This document shows, piece by piece, positions 6,577 through 10,000 of a stretch of 10,000 nt of DNA. Under the pieces are notes generated by a model. The model saw nothing but the letters and a program-made list of their open reading frames with translations, made no database searches and was not told the DNA's origin. The position numbers were made by a program, and so were the translations under genes. Source of the stretch: Bacteroidota bacterium (GTDB lineage Bacteria > Bacteroidota > Bacteroidia > Cytophagales > Hymenobacteraceae); contig JAFADQ010000239.1 in assembly GCA_023424725.1 (NCBI GenBank), positions 1 to 10,000 of the forward strand, written 5' to 3'. The first letter of the stretch is position 1; every line of letters begins with the position of its first letter.

Positions 6577-9399
6577 ATGAACATACTCTTTACAAAAAGT
6601 AAGATTTCCTTTCTGATAGCCTGTTTTTTGGCCTCCGCAGGTGTACTAAATGCCCAAAACATAAACGGGCAGTTAGACAACCCGGCAGAGCTGGTAACGC
6701 AATATACCGTTCCTGTAAAAATGAATGACAGTATTGCCCTGATGACGGACATTTACCTGCCAATTCTATTAGACGATATAAGTTTTGAAGTTGATTTGGG
6801 TTTTGCATCGGGCTCTGTAAAAATTGTAAAAAGAGGAACCCAATATATACAGTACCCCGGCCAGGCAGATCCGGCAAAACTGCCGCTTATATTATCGCGC
6901 ACACCTTATAACAAAACCAACCCAACACAGGGCATGGTATTCGCGCTGTTGGGCTATGCCGGGGCTGTGCAAGACATGCGCGGCCGCTATTCTTCCGAAG
7001 GAGTTTATATACCTATGTATTCCGATAGCTGGAACAAAACTCCATATCATGCTTTCTCTTCGCCATTAGATATTACAGGTACTGCCAACACCCACCAAGA
7101 TGGTTACCAAACCGTGCAGTGGCTGGCTAACAACCTGCGGTTCGATTCGGATAATAACGGCATCATAACAACTACCGACCGCCTGGTAACGAATGGTAAT
7201 ATTGGCATGTTTGGCGCCTCTGCTCTTGCAAACGCGCAATATCAGGCAGCGGCAGCTCATAAGGTAAATCCGTTGCAGCCAGGGCTTAAAAGCCTGATGC
7301 CAATTGTAGGAACAGGAGAATTTTACCGCAGCACGGGCTTCCCGAACGGTGTTTTCCGGGAGCGGATTATTACAGGCTGGTTAGGCGGGCAGCTCGACGA
7401 TCTGGACGAAGGAATTCCCGATGGCTCTCTTTTAAACAGCATTCATACCCCCGCCGACTACAATTTATCTACCAAAAACCAGGTAAAAGAACTTGCCTAC
7501 AATGCCTGGACAACCCTGCAGCGCGCTTATTACCCAAACTCTCTGGTACGATCTGATATGGACATTAGCCGCGCACCCGTAAATGCCGCCGGCGGTGGGC
7601 AGGCGAATGGTGCCTTTAGCCGCTACATCAATTTAAACGTGCCCATTTACCATTTAACTGGCTGGTGGGATATTTTTACGGAAGGCCAGATAGAAACCTG
7701 GCAAAATACTATAAATCATATTCCTGCACCCAACCGACATTTGCAAAAACTGGTTATAGGCCCCTGGACGCACCAAACCATAGGCTCGCGCGAAGCAGGC
7801 GATATGCAGGGCGTAAACCGGTACAAAGAAAATGTTACAGATATACTTAAAGTAGATGTTTCTGAAATATCTTCCAGCAGCACTGCTTTCTCGGGTGCGC
7901 TGCTGGGCGTAATAGAGTCTGAATTATTGCAGTGGTACCGCTACACGCTTGGCGAACCGGTTGCTTTTCTACCTGAAAACGACTGGCAATACCTCGATTC
8001 TGCCAATTCTCCTATTCAAATCCGGATTCCTGCGCAGGATTTTCAGGTTCCTTTTATAGATTTTGTAAATTTTATGAACGGCGGCGCCGGGTTAAATAAC
8101 GTGCCTGTACAGATAATTACAGATCCGTCGCAAAACCCTGTTACAACTTTTTACAATATTCCGGCTACCGGCCAAAGCGCTTTTGGCGATACTGCCCTCA
8201 CCGTTTTTAATTACAGCCAAAAAGAGTTTAATGCAGAAGAGCCGGGTGGCGTTGCGCCGGCCCGGTTATATGTTACCGGCCCTATAAACGATGGAATTGC
8301 AGCAAACCAAACAAAAGGCAACTACTGGTTGCCGGTAAATACTTTCCCGATTCCGGAAATTGGCCTGCAACCGTTTTACCTGCACTCCGGCGGCATTTTA
8401 AACCAAACCGCGCCTGCCTCCACCGAGCCTGTAGCCGGTTTTACGCACAACCCAGATAACCCGGTAGCAACCATTGGCGGCGGTAACATGATCGTTTCGG
8501 TGCCGGGCGGCGGGCAGCCCAGCCAGGGACAAATGAACCTGGCCAACCCGCTTTGGAAACAACAAACCATGGACAGCGCCCGTGTGCTGCACTTTGAGTC
8601 TGCGGCAATTCCCGATTCACTTTCTGTAATTGGTTTTCCGGAGATGAAACTTTACGCCACCAGCAATCCGGCGGGCGCTTCTGCCGGCGAGCCTACCGAT
8701 ACCGATTTTGTGGTGAGAGTATTAGATGTTTACCCGGATGGCAGAGAAATGTATGTAACAGAAGGCGTGGTAAATGCCCGCGCCAGAGCTTACGCGGCCT
8801 CTGTTGCTGCCGGAAACGAAGACGATAACGCCGCTTTCACCAATATTAACGCCGGGCAAACGTACGAATACCATTTCAGGATGCTGCCGCTGGCGCACAC
8901 CTGGGGGCAAGGCCACAAACTAAAAATTCTGGTAAGCAGCAGCAATTATCCGCGTTATCAATCAAACCCAAATTTACCTGTTATGCCCGACGAGTTTTTC
9001 AGAAGAAAACCTAACGACGGCCAAACCTATACTTATAACGGAACCCAGATGGCGCCCAGAATTGCCCTGAACCAAGTGCATTTTTCGGCCTCGCAGCCCT
9101 CGGCTATTTTGCTGCCGGTTTATAACCAGGTGCTGAGCAGTACCATTAGTGAAGAGGCAAAACCGCTAACAGATTTTTCAATATTCCCAAACCCCGCAAC
9201 CGGCTCTGTAACCTTAAAAACACAAATAGCAACCAAAGCAACCTATAATGTTTATAACGCATTAGGGCAGTTAGTTTTGTGTGGCATGCACAACGGGCTT
9301 AGTTCGCCGCTCATGACCACAAATTTGCCCCCCGCAGCTTATTACATTCAGATAAAGTACCAGGACGAGCAGAAGACTATTTCGTTTATAAAATTGTAG
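6577..9399 (+). CDS. Secreted CocE/NonD family hydrolase (X-Pro dipeptidyl-peptidase S15-like) with T9SS type A sorting domain
   Basis: This 940-residue protein has a signal peptide (residues 1-26, ending GVLNA before QNING). An alpha/beta hydrolase domain follows: RTPYNK with the likely oxyanion-hole tyrosine (Y111), then QDMRGRYSSEGVYIP. The nucleophile strand is GNIGMFGASALANAQ (Ser215), the acid is in GWWDIF (Asp365), and the histidine in IGPWTHQ (His399). Then come a long linker, PARLYVTG and QPFYLHSGG, and a jelly-roll PepX_C domain (about 660-850) with the family pattern SVIGFPEMKLYATS. The last about 75 residues (866-940), beginning DFSIFPNPATGSVTL, are a type A T9SS sorting domain, so the enzyme should be secreted or cell-attached. 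Family members cleave acyl/amide bonds, either X-Pro dipeptides, esters such as cocaine, or beta-lactam side chains; the substrate here is unknown. It is longer than typical CocE (about 575 residues) because of inserts and the sorting tail. ATG 6577 is the start giving the signal peptide; the 223-bp upstream gap follows the pdhB terminator, so it probably has its own promoter. Confidence 0.93.
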   Translation: MNILFTKSKISFLIACFLASAGVLNAQNINGQLDNPAELVTQYTVPVKMNDSIALMTDIYLPILLDDISFEVDLGFASGSVKIVKRGTQYIQYPGQADPAKLPLILSRTPYNKTNPTQGMVFALLGYAGAVQDMRGRYSSEGVYIPMYSDSWNKTPYHAFSSPLDITGTANTHQDGYQTVQWLANNLRFDSDNNGIITTTDRLVTNGNIGMFGASALANAQYQAAAAHKVNPLQPGLKSLMPIVGTGEFYRSTGFPNGVFRERIITGWLGGQLDDLDEGIPDGSLLNSIHTPADYNLSTKNQVKELAYNAWTTLQRAYYPNSLVRSDMDISRAPVNAAGGGQANGAFSRYINLNVPIYHLTGWWDIFTEGQIETWQNTINHIPAPNRHLQKLVIGPWTHQTIGSREAGDMQGVNRYKENVTDILKVDVSEISSSSTAFSGALLGVIESELLQWYRYTLGEPVAFLPENDWQYLDSANSPIQIRIPAQDFQVPFIDFVNFMNGGAGLNNVPVQIITDPSQNPVTTFYNIPATGQSAFGDTALTVFNYSQKEFNAEEPGGVAPARLYVTGPINDGIAANQTKGNYWLPVNTFPIPEIGLQPFYLHSGGILNQTAPASTEPVAGFTHNPDNPVATIGGGNMIVSVPGGGQPSQGQMNLANPLWKQQTMDSARVLHFESAAIPDSLSVIGFPEMKLYATSNPAGASAGEPTDTDFVVRVLDVYPDGREMYVTEGVVNARARAYAASVAAGNEDDNAAFTNINAGQTYEYHFRMLPLAHTWGQGHKLKILVSSSNYPRYQSNPNLPVMPDEFFRRKPNDGQTYTYNGTQMAPRIALNQVHFSASQPSAILLPVYNQVLSSTISEEAKPLTDFSIFPNPATGSVTLKTQIATKATYNVYNALGQLVLCGMHNGLSSPLMTTNLPPAAYYIQIKYQDEQKTISFIKL

Positions 9400-9402
9400 A
9401 TC

Positions 9403-9436
9403 AAATAGTTAGCACTATTTAACAGAATATTTTTTT
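9403..9436 (+). terminator. Possible weak terminator after the hydrolase gene
   Basis: AAATAGT (9403-9409) pairs exactly with ACTATTT (9414-9420) around a 4-nt loop, 3 bp after the stop codon, and seven T lie at 9430-9436. The stem is A/T-rich and 9 nt separate it from the T-run, so it is a marginal candidate. Confidence 0.3.
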
Positions 9437-9437
9437 G

Positions 9438-9445
9438 TAATTTTG
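9438..9445 (+). promoter_or_regulatory. Candidate Bacteroidota -7 promoter element of the TonB-dependent receptor gene
   Basis: TAATTTTG matches the Bacteroidota sigma-70 -7 consensus TAnnTTTG at every fixed position. No clear TTTG -33 element lies at the usual distance upstream, although the region is A/T-rich. Transcription from here would start near 9450 and give a leader of about 95 nt before the ATG at 9546. Confidence 0.45.
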
Positions 9446-9545
9446 TGCCCCGAAACCATAACCAATTATCGCAAACGGAGGTATACAAAAATCAGCACAC
9501 CCTGCGTTAAGAGAAGTTGGTCTGCGGTTTTCTCCAGTGCCCTTT

Positions 9546-10000
9546 ATGAATTTGTTGTATAAAAAAGCAGGACTTTTGGTTCTGTTAATACTCTGTGTTA
9601 CTGCCTCAGTTTCCGGCCAGGAAACGTTTACCCTAAGCGGAACCGTTCGCGACGCGGCCAACGGCGAAGATTTGCTTGGCGCCACCATTTACGTGCCACG
9701 CATAAAAGAAGGCGCAGTAAGTAACGCTTACGGATTTTATTCGCTAACGCTGCCAGCCGATACCTTTACGGTGGTAGTAACGTATGTTGGTTTTGAAGAA
9801 CAACGCCATAAAGTAAACCTGAAGCGCGGCAACCAAAGATTAAACTTAAACCTCACTACAGCCAGCTCTGAGCTGAAAGAGGTGGAAATTACTGCCGAAG
9901 GATCGCTGGAGCAGAAATTAACCACCAACCAGATGAGCGTGGAGCAGCTTACCGTGCGCGAAGCCAGGCTTATTCCGGCAATTTTTGGCGAAGTAGATAT
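9546..10000 (+). CDS. TonB-dependent receptor, N-terminal part (runs off the window)
   Basis: The frame from the ATG at 9546 is open to the end of the window (151 complete codons). Residues 1-24 form a signal peptide (MNLLYKKAGLLVLLILCVTASVSG before QETF). Residues about 28-112 are a CarboxypepD_reg-like beta-sandwich: LSGTVRDAANGEDLLGATIYV, then SNAYGFYSLTLPADTFTVVVTYVGFEE. The plug domain begins near residue 120 with ELKEVEITAE, followed by the MSVEQLTVREARLIPAIFGEVD stretch that is typical of this outer-membrane receptor family in Bacteroidota. The barrel lies outside the window. Such receptors import siderophores, vitamins or polymer fragments using TonB energy; the ligand cannot be told from this part. 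The frame is also open upstream to 9462, but only a GTG at 9537 could compete as a start; ATG 9546 is preferred because it directly begins the signal peptide. No susC/susD partner is visible. Confidence 0.9.
   Translation, partial: MNLLYKKAGLLVLLILCVTASVSGQETFTLSGTVRDAANGEDLLGATIYVPRIKEGAVSNAYGFYSLTLPADTFTVVVTYVGFEEQRHKVNLKRGNQRLNLNLTTASSELKEVEITAEGSLEQKLTTNQMSVEQLTVREARLIPAIFGEVD

Overview
The window looks like chromosomal DNA from a Bacteroidota, most likely the Cytophagales (the combination fits Hymenobacteraceae-type genomes, though the genus cannot be fixed from sequence alone). The evidence is two proteins with type IX secretion (T9SS) sorting domains, one type B / CHU_C and one type A / Por_Secre_tail; a TonB-dependent receptor with a CarboxypepD_reg-like N-terminal domain; a Bacteroidota-style PspC protein; moderate GC; and start sites that mostly lack Shine-Dalgarno sequences.

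Layout: (1) 1-1508, the 3' end of a large secreted PKD/FN3 adhesin-like protein with a C-terminal gliding-motility/T9SS type B domain. (2) 1594-1926, a YbaB/EbfC nucleoid-associated protein. (3) 1931-2096, a 166-bp non-coding element made of two oppositely oriented arrays of the heptamer GTATTGR, with a perfect 29-bp inverted repeat, ending 7 bp before the next start codon. (4) 2104-3183, a family 2 glycosyltransferase starting at TTG. (5) 3112-3330 on the minus strand, a small PspC-domain membrane protein whose last 23 codons and stop overlap the glycosyltransferase 3' end. (6) 3431-5230, a lipoprotein with a degenerate OmpA-like region and C-terminal TPRs. (7) 5370-6353, the pyruvate (2-oxo acid) dehydrogenase E1 beta subunit, followed by a clear intrinsic terminator. 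(8) 6577-9399, a secreted CocE/NonD (X-Pro dipeptidyl-peptidase S15-like) hydrolase with a T9SS type A tail. (9) 9546-10000, the start of a TonB-dependent receptor that runs off the window, preceded by a perfect Bacteroidota -7 motif.

The genes do not form one obvious operon. Most are separated by 80-220 bp gaps and mix housekeeping functions (E1 beta, YbaB) with envelope and secretion functions (T9SS cargo, lipoprotein, glycosyltransferase, TonB receptor). I see no mobile element, CRISPR array, tRNA, rRNA or defence system. The least ordinary features are the inverted heptamer arrays that form the whole leader of the glycosyltransferase, the coding overlap of convergent genes at 3112-3183, and the altered nucleophile motif of the secreted hydrolase. 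I do not see a convincing new multi-gene system here.
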